The translations under genes were made by a program, and so were the position numbers. Positions 23,101-35,452 of a stretch of 64,000 nucleotides of DNA are shown here, one piece after another (within the stretch, counting starts at the first letter, position 1; each line of letters opens with the position of its first letter). The notes below the pieces were generated by a model. It was not told the origin of the DNA, searched no databases, and saw nothing but the letters and a program-made list of their open reading frames with translations. Source of the DNA: Tetradesmus obliquus (Eukaryota; Chlorophyta; Chlorophyceae; Sphaeropleales; Scenedesmaceae); assembly GCA_030272155.1 (NCBI GenBank), contig CP126199.1, forward strand, positions 2,232,001 to 2,296,000, in the 5' to 3' direction.

Positions 23101-25856
23101 TGCGGCAGCAGCAGCAGGGGGAGCGGCAGGTGAGCTTGAGCTTGGGTTAACAGCTGCATGTGCTGAGGCTGCTCTGCAAGAAAAAATATGTATGAGAGTA
23201 AGCGATGCAAGAACAAAACATGTACGTGAGTAAGCGAGCTATGCACCAGGCTGCAGCGCAACACACTCATGCCTGCAATCACCCTGAAAGGTACACTTGA
23301 AAAATACCAATGCAGCAGGCTTGAATGCAGCACTAAATTTCAAAGTAAGAATACACAGATTTTACGAAATTTAACAGCCACAACCATACACCACCCAGAT
23401 GGCTTGTGCAGTACATAACATCAGCAACCAACCTGCACGCAGAAGACCCGGACATCTGCCGGCAGGTGCTGGTTGATGGCTCTTGCATAGCAGATGCCCT
23501 CTGGGTCATCATGGTAGGTGGTGTCATCCATCAAGATGCGCAACCCGATCACTGTGCACAGCGAGTGCACACCCTTGTCAGTCCTGCAAGCAGCAGTGAA
23601 AAAGTGACGTCATGTTCAAGTGACACTGCATGGTAGGTGGTGTCGTCCAAAGAGGATGCGCAACCCGATCACTGTGCACAGCGTATGCACGCCCTTGTCA
23701 GTCCTGCAACCAGCAGTGAAAAAGTGACGTCATGTTCAAGTGACACTGCATGGTAGGTGGTGTCGTCCATAAGGATGCGCAGCCCATTGACTGTGCACAG
23801 TGAGTGCATGCGGTCCCGCATGCCCTTGTCAGTCCTGCAAGCAGCAGTGCCAAAGTGACGTCATGTTCAAGTGACACTGCATGGTAGGTGGTGTCGTCCA
23901 TCAAGATGCGTAGCCCGATGACTGTGCACAGTGAGTGCACGCCCTTGTCAGTCCTGCAAGCATGAAGGGCACATTGACGACCCGGTCAAGTAACAAAGTG
24001 GCGACACAGTCAAGCGACACTGCATATTATGTGTGCACGCCCTTGTCAGTCCTGCAAGCATGGATGACACATTGACGACATGGTCAATTACTACATGTTG
24101 GGTGGTGTCATCCATTATGGTCACAGTGCACAGCCAGTGCACGCCCTTGTCAGTCCTGCAAGCACAAGAGGCGAAACATGTGTGATGAGCCGTCCCTAAG
24201 ATGCTAACTGCGTAGCTAGCAGCTGGTCTGGGACAACAACATTGCTGCTATATGTCAGCAGGCATGGCTGCAGCCCTCAGCCCCAGAAGTACTTCGCAGT
24301 CCCTAAATCAGTCACATGCTAGCTGATGCTGCTGGCTCTAGTAAAGGCATGTCCCATGTCAGTACCGTCCACCCTGCAGCTGTGCGTCCACTTGGTGCGC
24401 CGGTGTCAGCCGGAGTCCCCCAGCATGAACTGGCGGTCAAAAGCCCCAACACAGGCACATGCTAGCCATGTTCGCTGAACTAGAAGCAGCTGATGCTTAC
24501 GCGCTGCACACCTGCTGCTGCGCGTCCACTTGGTGCGCCTGGAGCCTCTGATAGTTGGCCGCCGAGATGAGCCCGGGCAGCCAAAGATGCCTCCTCCAGC
24601 TCGCCCTCCATAGCCGCATCCCACTCATCTTATACTGCTCACCTGCTGCTGCGCATCCACCTGGTGCGCCTGAAGCCCCCAGCCTCAGCACGCTAATTGA
24701 GCCCCCAACAACTCAGGTGCCATGCTAGCTCAATCTGCTGGCTACAACAGTGGCAGTGCGTACCTGCTGCTGCGCGTCCACTTGGTGCGCCTGAAGTCGC
24801 CAAAGTTGGCCTCTGAGATCATCCCAGCAGCAAAAATGGCTTTCTCAAGCACACCCTCAATGGTTGCAAGGTGCGGCAGCTCCCGGTTGGCCTGCAGGCC
24901 TGCAGGAAACGACACCAGGCACAGCACAGGCAGTGCTATTAGCTCATTAGGCGCTATATATGTGTAGCACTGCTCTGTTAAACACACCGTGAACAGATGT
25001 TGGCCTGCAGGCCTGCAGGAAACAACACCAGGCACAGCACCACGAGTGGGGAGACCTGGATAGGAGCTTTATCTGTGTAGCACTGCTGGGCCCAACACAC
25101 CATGAGCAGATGTTGGCCTGCAGGCCTGCAGGAAACAGCACCTGGCACAGCAGAGAGATGTGGTGCGGAGACTTGAGGAAGTGCTGCGCATGTATATCAC
25201 TGATGTTTCAAAGCCGCTTTTAGCAGGTGTTGGAGTGTGGCATGTTGAGAAGGGGCCTGCTGTCAAAAGAGGACTGGGCTAGGCTGTTGGACAAGCATGC
25301 AGGCTTCGGCAGCGCGCTGCTAGGGCGCAGCTGGGTTACTCAGTTATGCTGGCCATAGCCACGTTTGCTTGCTGTGCTACAAGATATATCTCTGGTGTGA
25401 AGCGTGCCAGCCCTCTCTTTGAACATTTCGCCTGGCTAATTGACGCGGCTTTGCTCAGACTGTGCAATCATGGCAGGTGGCAGGTGGCAGGTGGCAACCG
25501 GCTTCACTGGTGTTGCAATTGACCAACAGCTGTGCTGCGGTGCCCCTGGCCGCACCTGTGTACGCTGTGCCAACGTAGCCAACGTGAAGGGCCACATTGC
25601 GCTTGACCTTCTTTGCTGCTGGCTCTGCTGCTCCATCTACTGCCAGCCCAACTGCTGCTGCAGCTGCTGGCTCGCTGGCAGCTGCTGCTGGATCTGCTGT
25701 GGCGCCAGGTGAGTCTCCAGACGCGCTCATTGGCGTTGTCGAGTATCGTGCTGGCGTGTGCGAGCTGCTGATGTGAGGGAGAATGCTGGCAGCACCACGG
25801 CGGGTGCTGCTGCTGCTCAACAAGCCGGTCGCCTGCTTAACACCAGACAGCAGCAT
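20199..25856 (-). CDS. tRNA pseudouridine synthase (TruA/PUS1 type) with CaaX end
   Basis: Converts uridines of tRNA to pseudouridine. Nine exons agree in phase: 25556-25856, 24764-24899, 23433-23583, 22877-23099, 22288-22667, 21966-22068, 21560-21669, 20982-21185, 20199-20537, giving 648 residues. Marks are [19 protein letters not shown], the catalytic loop [11 protein letters not shown] (D148), [17 protein letters not shown], and [19 protein letters not shown]. The N-terminus is Ser/Arg-rich and may be a mitochondrial or plastid signal; an internal ATG could give a shorter form. A 100-residue Ala/Ser/Asp insert lies between the two halves of the catalytic domain. The C-terminus is an Ala/Glu helix ending in KRSCVIM, a textbook CaaX box. 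Introns carry at least eleven copies of exon ends. Confidence 0.93.
20700..20975. repeat. Possible dispersed repeat shared with 53040-53115
   Basis: About 60 bases at 20912-20973 align at roughly three-quarters identity with 53053-53115, including the shared run cacatgtaactaccct. The rest of the intron has no recognisable content. It may be a remnant of a mobile element; no ends are visible. Confidence 0.4.
22085..22190 (-). repeat. Decayed copy of pseudouridine synthase exon 6 5' part
   Basis: Bases 22125-22190 follow the order of exon 6 around 22020-22085 (gaccac..ggtc.tca...agggc..tgccaggagcgc.cctg) but with many changes. The exon here is [18 protein letters not shown]. Confidence 0.65.
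23640..24165 (-). repeat. Five copies of exon 3 start, pseudouridine synthase
   Basis: Beyond the real acceptor (23584-23589), copies of the CTGCAA acceptor complement plus TDKGVH coding sequence recur at 23704-23709, 23835-23840, 23954-23959, 24052-24057 and 24156-24161. Spacings are 120, 131, 119, 98 and 104. The copied exon part includes the catalytic aspartate codon. Confidence 0.95.
24370..24690 (-). repeat. Three copies of exon 2 end, pseudouridine synthase
   Basis: The RRTKWTRSS coding stretch and a donor recur at 24637-24690 (GTGAGC donor), 24506-24600 (GTGTGC donor) and 24371-24415 (decayed). The real donor is at 24758-24763. Spacings are 121, 131 and 135. Confidence 0.92.
25005..25150 (-). 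repeat. Two copies of exon 2 acceptor, pseudouridine synthase
   Basis: The block tggcctgcaggcctgcagg, which spans the real acceptor at 24900-24905, recurs with acceptors at 25013-25018 and 25126-25131. Both spacings are 113 bases. Confidence 0.93.
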
Positions 25857-26383
25857 CTATGTGATTTAGCCGTTCGAAGTAGTCAGCTGAGTAGTAAGCT
25901 GAGCTGTATCAACCGCAGAAAGAGCTTTGAGTGTGAGCACCGCGAATCCACCGCCACCACTGCAAAACTTGAACACAGGGCCACTTTCGAGAAAAACGCA
26001 GCTACATGAAAAACGATTTCAACTTCTTTCAACTTCTTTACACAACGATTCGCAGCACACGCGGTGGAAAGCCCCTAAACAACCCTGCTTACAACCACCG
26101 GGGGCTGGGTGTCCAATGCTGACCTGTCAGGCTACTCCCAAGTCAACTGCCCCACAGCACTCACAGCCTGCACACCAACGCTCACGCTCGTACAACCATG
26201 TCATTCTGCATGCTCCTGGTTTGGTATCAGGCATCCACACAAGCTGCCGTTGATCCCCAAAAGTCACAGCAGGCACCAGGCACGTGCTTTTGGCACACGC
26301 AGGTCAACCAACTGCACAGCCCATGCGCCCAGCGGCATCAAAAGGGCACCTCCAGCAGCAGAGCCAAAGCACACCCGGCAGCC
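25857..26383. other. Intergenic: pseudouridine synthase upstream, MYND gene 3' flank
   Basis: These 527 bases lie between two minus-strand genes. A minus-strand TGTAA at 26090-26094 is a candidate signal for the MYND gene. Open frames here are short and unrecognised. Confidence 0.45.
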
Positions 26384-29300
26384 TTATGGCAGGCCACGTT
26401 GCTTGCGCCGGCCTTTGCACTCCTTCTTGTGCCCGGGCCATGCAGATTTCTGGCACGCCTCGCTGCAGTAGCCAGTGTACACGCCAGCAGCAGCGCAGCC
26501 AGCACACTTGCGCAGCTTGGGGAACAGCTGGCCACAGCCAGCACATGGCCTGTTCTTCGAACTGCCGCCGCTGCTACTGCTGCCACCACTGCCTGCCGCA
26601 TCCACAGCTGCCAATGCTGCTGGAGATATTCCTGCTGGGCCGCCAGGCGCAGCTGCTGCTGCTGCTGCTGCCTCTGCTGGCGGCGTGCTTATTGCTGCTG
26701 CTGCCGCTTGTGGTGAAGCTGCTGCTTCTGCCTTCATTGCTGCTGCTGGTGCCCCTGCAACAGGCGCTGCTTGCATCGCTGGTGCGGCAGAGCCATGCTG
26801 CAAAGCGCTGCTGACATCAGCGTGCCGATGCCCAGTACTGTTAGCAGCAACAAATGCGTCCGCAGCCTTCTGCTGTCCGCTAGCACCAGCAGCGCTACCG
26901 CCACTGCTGCTGCTGCCACTGCCATTGCTGCCACTGCTGCTGCTGCCTGGCAGCTGCCCTGCCTCTGCCAGCCGCAAGCCTGACATCAGGCCAGCTACAG
27001 CATCACTGCTGCTGCTGCTGCTGCCCCTGCTGCCACGTGATGCCTGCCCACCTCCGCTGCTGCTGTCAGCGAGGGCACATACTGCCTCAACTGCACGCTG
27101 TGCCGCCTCATCACCATCAGCGCTCTGGCCCTGTCGTAAATCAGCAGCTGCAGCCTGGCCCTCCGCAATTGACATAGCGGGCAATCCTAGCTGCAGCTTG
27201 CTGAGCAGCATATCAGCAGCTCCTGGAGAACTCAGTGGGTCATCAGCAGCCCCGGCCCTGCCCCTGCCAGCCGCAGCAGTAGCCCCCACAGCAGTCACCT
27301 GCTGCTGCGGCTGCTGCTGCTGCTGCTCACTGAGGCCGCTGCCAAACACAACGCGCCCCTGACTGCTGCTGCTGCTGACTTGCTGCTGGGCTGCATCAGG
27401 CGCTGCAGCAGGCTGCGGCGCAGCACCTGGCGTGGGTCCTGCTGCAACCGCTGCACCCTGTGGCACTGCAGAGCTCTGCGGTGCAGCCCCTGCTGCTGCT
27501 GCCCCTGCTGCCCCGCCTGCCTCCCCCCAAAGCTTGCGCTCTGCAGTATCCAAGTCCCGATGCAGATCCCGCAGCATGCCAGGCGAACACCCCGCAGCTT
27601 CAAAAGCCTGCTGCAGCACTGGCACCACCTCGACGTCTGCAGCCAGCTCCCCACCTGGCATGCCGCAGGTGCGCCGGGCTTCCTCCACCACCTGTACTGC
27701 CGTCCCAGCCGCAACCAGCGCATCTGCTGTCGTGCTCAGCATGCGTGTAGTGCTGCTGGCAGTAGCCAGCTCTAGCAAGCCTTCCCAGACAACTGCTGCT
27801 GTTGCTTCCGCTGCTGCCTGGCCCCCTGCCATGACTGAGGCATGCTTGAGCTTTGCGCATGCTGCTGCCGCTGCTGCCGGCGCAGTGCTGCGCCAGAGGC
27901 GCTGCAGGCGCTGCTCCAGGCTAGAAAAGGAGGGCTTCCGATCTTCCTCTACATACTTACTCGGCTGCACACACGCACGGCACTGACAGTAGCCGTCGTC
28001 TCTGTGTGTAGCGTCCCTGCCTCCTGTGCTAGTGTATACCGCCTGTGCTGACTGCTGCTGCTGCTTCTGTGAGCTGCTGCCGCTGCTGTGGTGAGCTGCG
28101 TCCGCAGCAGCTGCTGCTGCCGTCGCTGCTGTGATCGCCTGCATGCTCTCCTGGTGCTGTATCTGCAGCACCTGGCACAGCGCCTGCGAGTGCAGCTGTG
28201 TGCAGCCGATGCTACGCCCCAGCTGCTGCTGCACTTCCGTCAGCAGCCCCTGCAGCCGCCGCTGCTGCTGCTCCGGCCGCTGCTGCATCTGCTGTGCGGC
28301 TGAGATGGTTGCGGCAGCCACGTATTTCATTTCCTCAATCAGCGTTGCGGCAGCTACGGTTCTAGCTTGCTTGACAGCGTCACACACGCCGTCCACTGCA
28401 ACTCCTGCAGCTGCGCGCAGTTTGGCGGCTCTCTGTGAGCTGCTGCTGCTGCTTGCCAGCAACTCGCATAGCCCTGGCAGCGCAGTTAGCGTGCGTAGCT
28501 CCTGCTCACTCCAGGCATCAGCCGCAGCAGCAGGTGGCTCATTTGCAGCACCTGTAGCTAGCTTCAACAGATCCTCCACAAACTGATCAAGCCACTCCAT
28601 CAAGCTAGCCACACGGCCAGCAACAAACTCCTGCAGCTGCTGCAGGTTTGTGCACACGCTGTCCAGTGCAGCCTGCCTGCCGCCATCGGGCCCTGCTGCG
28701 CTGCTGCTGCTGCTGCTGCTGCTGCCGATGCTGCTGCTGCCAGTGTAGCTGACTTGCGGCACTGGCGCTGCAGCTGCTGCGCTGGCAATGGCTACACTAT
28801 ACACATCCTGCATGCGCAGATACACCAACAGCAGCAGGCTAGCAATGGAAGCGTGTAGCTGTGTGTCTGCCTCAAGCGCTGCTGTAAATTTGTCCACAGA
28901 TTGCATCGCAGACCGCACATCAGAGATGCCACCGCGCATCTCGGCGTGAGCTCCTGCAGCGCTAGCAGCAGCAGCAGCGGCAGCAGCATACGCGCCGCCG
29001 TCAGCGGCAGCAGCAGGGCTGCTGCTTGCAGGGAACTGCCAGCCAGCACGGCTGCCTGCAGCAGCACTGCTGCTGGCGCCCGCTGCTGCTGCTGCAGCAG
29101 CACTACTAGAAGGCCGGCTGTTGGATGGCTCAGAAGTGTGCCGCTTCTTGCACTGCTGCTGCTGCCCTGCTCCATCCCACCCCAGATGACCGCCACCGCA
29201 GCTGGACCCCGCCTTTTCTGACACCCCCAGCAGCAGCTGCAGCCACTTGCGCGGCTGCTGCTGCTGCGGCCCTGCTGCTGCAGATGCCTGCTGCAGATGC

Positions 29301-29683
29301 TGCAGGCCCTTCATTGTCTGTGGCCCTGGTGAACCCTCCTGCAGGATCTGCTCTATCTTATCCAGCCCTCCAGCAGCATCAAAAAATATCTTGCAGAACT
29401 CATCTGCCTTTGTAACAGACTCGTATGGTGAGTAGCTGATGACTGCCCTGCTGCTGCCCCGCACGCCACCGCTGCTGCTGCTGCCAGCCACCATTGTCAG
29501 CCGAGACCTGCTGCCGCTGCTGCTGCTGCTGCTCTTGCCGCCGCCTTTGCTGCCCTTGCTGCTGCTGCTGCCGCCGCCACGCACAGCTTCTAGGGTTTGC
29601 TGTGCCAGAAACTCCTGCATGGCTTGGATGCCTTGCAAGTTGAACAGCACTGGGGCCGGCTGCAGCAAGCTGCCGGAGGCTGG

Positions 29684-29714
<31 letters not shown>

Positions 29715-31072
29715 GTGCTGCTGCTGTGCCTCTGCAGGCTCTGCTGTGCCTGCAGCAGGTCTGCTGCTGCATCTTTGGCCCACTGGATCTGCAGGCACCA
29801 CCAGCAGCAGAGGGCAGTCACGACAAAGCCCGGCTGGCGTGCTGGCTGTCTCGCTGGCTGCAAACCAGGCACAAGATGAGGATCCTGTATGCACACCACT
29901 GCTGCATTAGCAGAAGCATCCATTCCAACTACAAGCCGCACAAGCGTCAACCCGCTCACTTACCTCCCCAGCATCCATCATGCAGCCAGCGCCACTCGCC
30001 GCTTTTGCCCATGCCACACACCTCCCCCATTGTGGCTGCAGCACGCCACATCAATGCTCCTTGGCACCACCTCCCGCAGCACACAGCGACTCCCAACCCA
30101 ACTTTACCCCCAACTCCCAACTCCTCACTGCACCGCACACAGCGAGACCACCAAGCACTGAGAAGGGCATCACGCCCTGCTGCGCACCTCGCCTGCCTGC
30201 CACAGCCAGCGGATGCGTGCAGGGGCCAGCTCAGCCAGCGTCACTGCGGCATGCGCAAGCTCCCCAGGCCACGCGCCCTGCCAGGGCCCCTGCTGCACTT
30301 GGCAGGTCTGCAGCAGCTGCCGCGTCATGTCGTACACCTGCAGCAGCAGCAGCAGCAGCAGCAGCACGCAAAGTGCACCGTGTCAACGACTGCTTACCAA
30401 AAGTAGATGCGTGAGAACGCCTGCTGCAATACAAAGCCAATGCGAAGGACATCGGTCTAGCATAGAAGGCAGCAGGCAAGGCCTTGCATGGCTCACCACT
30501 TTGGCGCAGTCCACCAAGCGGTCCTTCACTCTGCTGATGTCAGTCCTGCAGCAGCAGCAGCGGTAGCAGCAGCAGTTGAGTAAGACATACACAGCATTTA
30601 AACCAGGCCTGCATGTTTAGAGGGTGGCCGCACAACCAGCAAACAGGCAGTGCATCAGCACCTCAAGGCACTGGGTGCTCCTTTCTCCACATCCCTGCCG
30701 CGCCCTGCCACACTACAGAGAGAGATCGACACGCCAGGCCTGCGTCTACACGGCCGACTCCACAAAAAGCAAACAGCCAGCGCTGTTGCTCACCCCACCA
30801 TCTCCGCCACCCCCTGCCACACTGCAAAACACCACACCGTTCACACCAGGCCTTCAATACACTTACATGGGCTGGCCTCACACAAAGCAGACAGGCAGCG
30901 CTGCTGCTCCTATAACATGTCACATCTCACCCGACCATCTCTGCCACGCCCTGCCACACTGCTGGCCCTGCATCAACTGGCGGCAGGTTGGCTGTGCTGG
31001 CTGCCAGGCTGCACAGCAGCACCAGCTCGCAGCGCAGCAGCCGCGGCCGCGCCTCGGGCGGAATGATCCTGC

Positions 31073-31127
<55 letters not shown>

Positions 31128-34100
31128 TTTGTGAGCCGCAGAGCATGCTTTTTGAGGGACTTCTACAATTAAAGCGTGTTGCGGGCTGCCGGCCTAGCAA
31201 AAGAGCGCCGAAGTGAGGCGACTGCTCACTGTTGCCCACTGCCGCTCCCTGCCCAAGCACTTCTTTTCAGCAGTTTCCCCAGCTGCAAATGCAAAGGGTT
31301 CAACGCTTCTATAATACCGTGTGTGGACACAGAAGCTTCAGCACGGCAGCACCCCCTCCAGAAGCGCCCTGTGCGGCTGCAGCTGCTGGCCTGCAGAAAT
31401 GCTTCAGCTGCACAGGAGGAATCACACACGCTCTTAGAATCATCCAGCCAAACCGCTGGTGTTACCTGGCTGTGCCTGCGCCCCAGCTCAGGTTCATCTG
31501 GTCCACCACCTCACTTGCCACCCCCCGCCAGGCTGCCTCGTTGACGTATGTGTTGAGCAGCAGCGCGCTCACCCGGTCCTTCTCTGCAAGCACACATACA
31601 CAGCACAGCACGCCGAGGCCATATATTCAGCAGCGCACGTGTGCAGCTGAGGCAAGCGGCGTCACAGCTGATCCCGCTATAATCACACGTTATTATAGCA
31701 ACAGGAGAATCCAGAAAAGGCCACTCCCAAACCAAGTGATTCCTAACCAAGTGATTCCTAACCAGTGAGTGAAGACCCACAAGCTAGGGTCAGACGGCCA
31801 AGACCTTCGCCGCCACAAGCACAAAAACATGCGCCTGCCGACGTGTTATGCCCCTGCATCAGCCAGCACCCCTGCATTCACCCAAGAGAATGCTGAGAAT
31901 GCTGAGAACACCACACAGCAGTGTTGCAGTCACCCGACTGCAGCAGCTGCTGCAACCCGCTGCCTCCAGCAGCCAGCTGAAGCATCCAACAGCAGTCCTC
32001 CACTCAAAAAGCAACTGACGCATCCCTCAGCAGTGTCGCACTCACCAGCAGATGCATACTACGCAGCAGTGTTGCACTCACCCATCGGCTGCTGCAGCTG
32101 CTGCAGCCCCGCTGCCTCCAGCTGCCAGCCAAAACATCCCACACCAAGCAATTGCAGCACCACAAAACAACCATACTTTGCACTCACCCATCGGCTGCTG
32201 CAGCTGCTGCAGCCCCGCTGCCTCCAGCAGCCATGTCAGCGAGGGGCCCATAGGAACAGGTGAACCTGGGTCAAAGTGATCATGATTTTCTTCATCGCCC
32301 TCTCTCCACTCGCTGACACGTGGGCTGTCGATGTGCCAGGTCATGCCATAGTTGTGGCAGTAGGCCTGCAGGAGTGAAGGCACAGCAGCAGCAGCAGCAG
32401 CAGCAGCAGGGTGGTTGAGGCTCTTTCTCTGTCACATGCCGCGTGCCAGAAGGCACGAAGGGACTGCTGCAGGTGACGCATAGCCCTGCAACCGCCGCAG
32501 CAGAGAGTCCGCGTGCATGCCAACACACACACACACACACGCACAAAGCAGCTTGTTTGATCGCAACAGCTGCAGCTGACACTGCTGCTGCACAGCCACC
32601 TCCGCGTCGTCAGCAGCAGCAGCAGCAACAGCAGCACCAGCTGCGCCTCCCATCAAGAAGTGTCAGCACGCACCGTTGCCTCCTGCTTGCTGCCCAGCAG
32701 CAGCAGCGGCCCCAGGTCGGGTGATGCCATGGCGCCAGCCCCCAGCAGCAGCGGCACCCATCGGCACCTGCAGGCGCAAAAAACACAAGCAGAATCACAT
32801 CTATGAGGCGCCAGCAAGACAGCTCTGCAAAAGCAACTCATGATGCACGTCAAACCTAGCCAGCCCCACTCGTACAACATGTGAGCTCTAGACGTCAGGC
32901 AGCGCCAGTTCCCAGCAGCAGCGGCACCCATCGGCACCTGCAGGTTGCAAACACACTGTGTGAGGGGTACTTGCCGATTGGCTTTCACTGCTTCATCAAC
33001 AGATCAAACTTGCTTGCTGTAAGTACTGTTACAACTTTAGCACCGGCAGGTTGCAAACACACACGTCGTGCTTCGTTACTGCGGTGCGCCAGCGGACCCC
33101 CCCCCCCCCCGAAGCATTGCTGATTTTACGAAAGGATCCACACGTTGCCTTTGCAGTGCTATCACCTGTGCAGCTTTAAAGCTGCTGGTCGCGAGCAAAG
33201 TATTTACACCAGCAAGGAGTAACGCCAGCACCAACAACGGGCCAGCTGACACAGCAAGCTGCACAGCTGCATCCATGCAGCTCGGCCACACCTCTTCTAA
33301 AGTAAAGTACGCATTATGTTGTATTGTGCTTCACTGCAATATCTTTTGCCGCAACTCATATGACATGCACCAAACTCGCCTGTCAAGCTCCAGCGCAGCA
33401 GCAACTGCCGCATGTGCATCCGGGTGCTGCCCTCCCAGCACATGGAATGCTGCCAGCGCCTTGTTATATGCCACAGCCAGCGTCAGGCTGTCTGGCGGCA
33501 AGCTGTCTCCCAGACGGCACTCGCACAGTCCCATCAGCCTCTCCCACTGCCTCCTGCAACACAAGCAGCAGCGCAGCTCTGGCAGTTGTTAGATGTGATC
33601 ACCTATCCTGTTGTTGTTCAGCAGTACGAGCAGCACCCGCAGCAGGCTTCTGACCCAGCTGTTTGTTTTGCGATGACCATCTTGTGCAGGTTTCCGATAC
33701 ACTTTCCATTTGCACAGCACAAAAAATGCCGCTACGGCCAACTTCACAACAACTGACAAGCCACCCCAACAGCCACCTGACAATGGCACAGTGCAGATGA
33801 GGTTGTATAACAAACAAATCCGCCGTGGCCGCACCTGCTGCTGAACATGTGCATCATCAAGAAGCGCATTCCGGCCATGTCATCTGGCAGCAGCCGGAGC
33901 AGCAGCGACGCGACATCGCCAGGCACAGACCCACTGTAGTGCCCGCCGCCAACGCTGCTCTGCAACAGGCGAGAGCAGCAGCCAACAGCAACCGCACGTG
34001 AACATTCGCACGCTGTGCAGGGCAAGATGCTCATGTCATGTCAGTTTGCAGTGCAGCTGCCGGCAGCACCCCCATGCATCTGCCTGAAATGCTGTTATAA

Positions 34101-35452
34101 GGGGCGCAGCGTTGCAGCAGCCGCCACACAGAGTTGCTGCAAGCACAACTGCGCTGACACTGCTGAGCCAGAAGTTTATTATTTTCTATGGCTTCAATGA
34201 ATATAATGACGTAGCCCACCCAGACAGCGGCTTATCAACTGTAGATTCATTTGCTACAGCAACGCACCGTGGCCTCTGCAGCATGCAGCGTCCTGGCAAG
34301 CAGCAGCAGTGTCCGCCCCTGACACGCAGAGCATTGGAAACACAGCGAGCAGCAACCCACAATGCTGTACTGCAGCACGCACCGTGGCCTCAGCGGCATG
34401 CACCGTCCTGGCAAGCAGCAGCATCGCCCGCAGCCACATGGCCTGCTCAGGCTTTACAGCCCCTTGTGCGTCACGCACGCCTTCAGGCGGCAGCAGCTGC
34501 CCCTGCTGAGCCAGCTGCTGCGAGGCCCACTGTGCTGCAGCAGCTGCCACCTTGATGCGCTTAACCCTGCAGGAAACAACACAGCAACACAGGCCATCAT
34601 TGGCGAGTTGGCGAGTTGCATCGCTTGCGGAAAGCGCGACATGCTGGATGCAGGGATGCAACGTTTTCCCTGCAAGCTGCGCATGTGGCCACGCCGGTCC
34701 CAACCTTGGATGAGACAGAGGGCATGTATGCAATACGCATTCAGGCGTTTGCTGTACTTGCTGTCTCGTAGAACCGTTTGCTGCTGCACGCACCAGCCGC
34801 TAGCTGTGCTTGGCACCAAGTCCATGACTGCCCAGGCTGCCTCTGCAAGCAGCGTGTCTGGTGTGTGGTGTGCCAGCTGCAGCGCCAGCTGCGTGCGCTC
34901 CCTGTACCGCCCCTCGCGCCACAGCTGCACAATGCCTGCCAAGCTGCTGCCAGGTTGGTATGCATCCTGCAGCAAGGCATCCAGCCTGCTGCCATTCTGC
35001 GCCAGTAGAGGCAGGCAGGACAGCTGCCTGTCCTGTTCAGAGCTGCTGCCTGCTGCTGCTTGCAGGCAAGGCTCGTGAAGGCAGAAAGCGTCACTCAAGG
35101 ACCAGCATGGCACGACTAGGCTGTAGTTCTGCAGGATCAGGGCCCCATTGCCTGCTGCAGGGCTGCTGTAGTCTACATGTTGGTATGGCCAGGAGTTGTT
35201 GCTGCCCTGTGTTTGCTCGGTGGCGTCAGCTACATGATCCGCTGTGGACTCTTCATGCTTAGCTATCACTCTAAGCTGCTTCTGGCCTGCTGGTTTGGCA
35301 CGCTGCTTGCCCATGAACCAGTTAAGCCGATCAATCAGTTGGATCGAGGCACCTGACGCAAGGAACAACAATTATATAGTACTATAATCAGCACATGCCT
35401 TAGCAACGTCACCCAGTAAGTTTGGCATGGTCGAGGCTGGCGCGAGTGACAT
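26384..35452 (-). CDS. Very large MYND zinc-finger protein with TPR-like N-terminal half
   Basis: About 1,728 residues if twelve exons are joined: 35413-35452 (uncertain), 34737-35352, 34383-34566, 33835-33959, 33380-33553, 32674-32767, 32188-32365, 31466-31583, 31015-31068 (3' end uncertain), 30497-30545, 30188-30337 and one long exon 26384-29788. The C-terminus is a clear MYND finger (CAGCGQLFPKLRKCAGC, YCSEACQKSAWPGHKKEC). The middle-upstream part has helical repeats of TPR kind (LLRLLPDDMAGMRFLMMHMF, LAVAYNKALAAFHVLGGQHP). Most of the last exon is Ser/Ala/Gln/Gly low-complexity. The intron between 33380 and 32767 needs a GC donor. If the 40-base first exon is wrong, translation would start at 35314. 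Function not recognised; MYND fingers usually bind proline-rich partners. One gene rather than two is inferred from unbroken phase. Confidence 0.72.
30600..30985. repeat. About three tandem 120-base units in MYND gene intron
   Basis: Blocks around 30640-30720, 30770-30830 and 30885-30965 share the order aaacaggcag(c/t)gc, gctgctcc or gttgctca, a c-rich stretch, and ccctgccacact. They abut exon 31015-31068 and resemble the flank just downstream of its donor. Confidence 0.75.
31925..32130 (-). repeat. Two copies of MYND gene exon 7 3' end
   Basis: The EAAGLQQLQQP coding block and donor recur with donor complements at 32076-32081 and, decayed, near 31928-31933. The real donor is at 32182-32187. 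Confidence 0.88.
32880..33065 (-). repeat. Copies of MYND gene exon 6 5' end
   Basis: Bases 32905-32960 repeat the exon start and acceptor (real acceptor 32768-32773, copy 32938-32943). A shorter third copy of the flank lies near 33040-33063. Confidence 0.85.
33097..33110. repeat. Homopolymer run of about 14 C
   Basis: A poly-C run lies in a MYND gene intron. Such runs are prone to assembly or sequencing error. Confidence 0.9.
34258..34320 (-). repeat. Copy of MYND gene exon 3 3' end with donor
   Basis: The block coding LLLARTVHAAEAT and its GTGCGT donor recurs 115 bases downstream (copy donor 34262-34267, real donor 34377-34382). Confidence 0.9.
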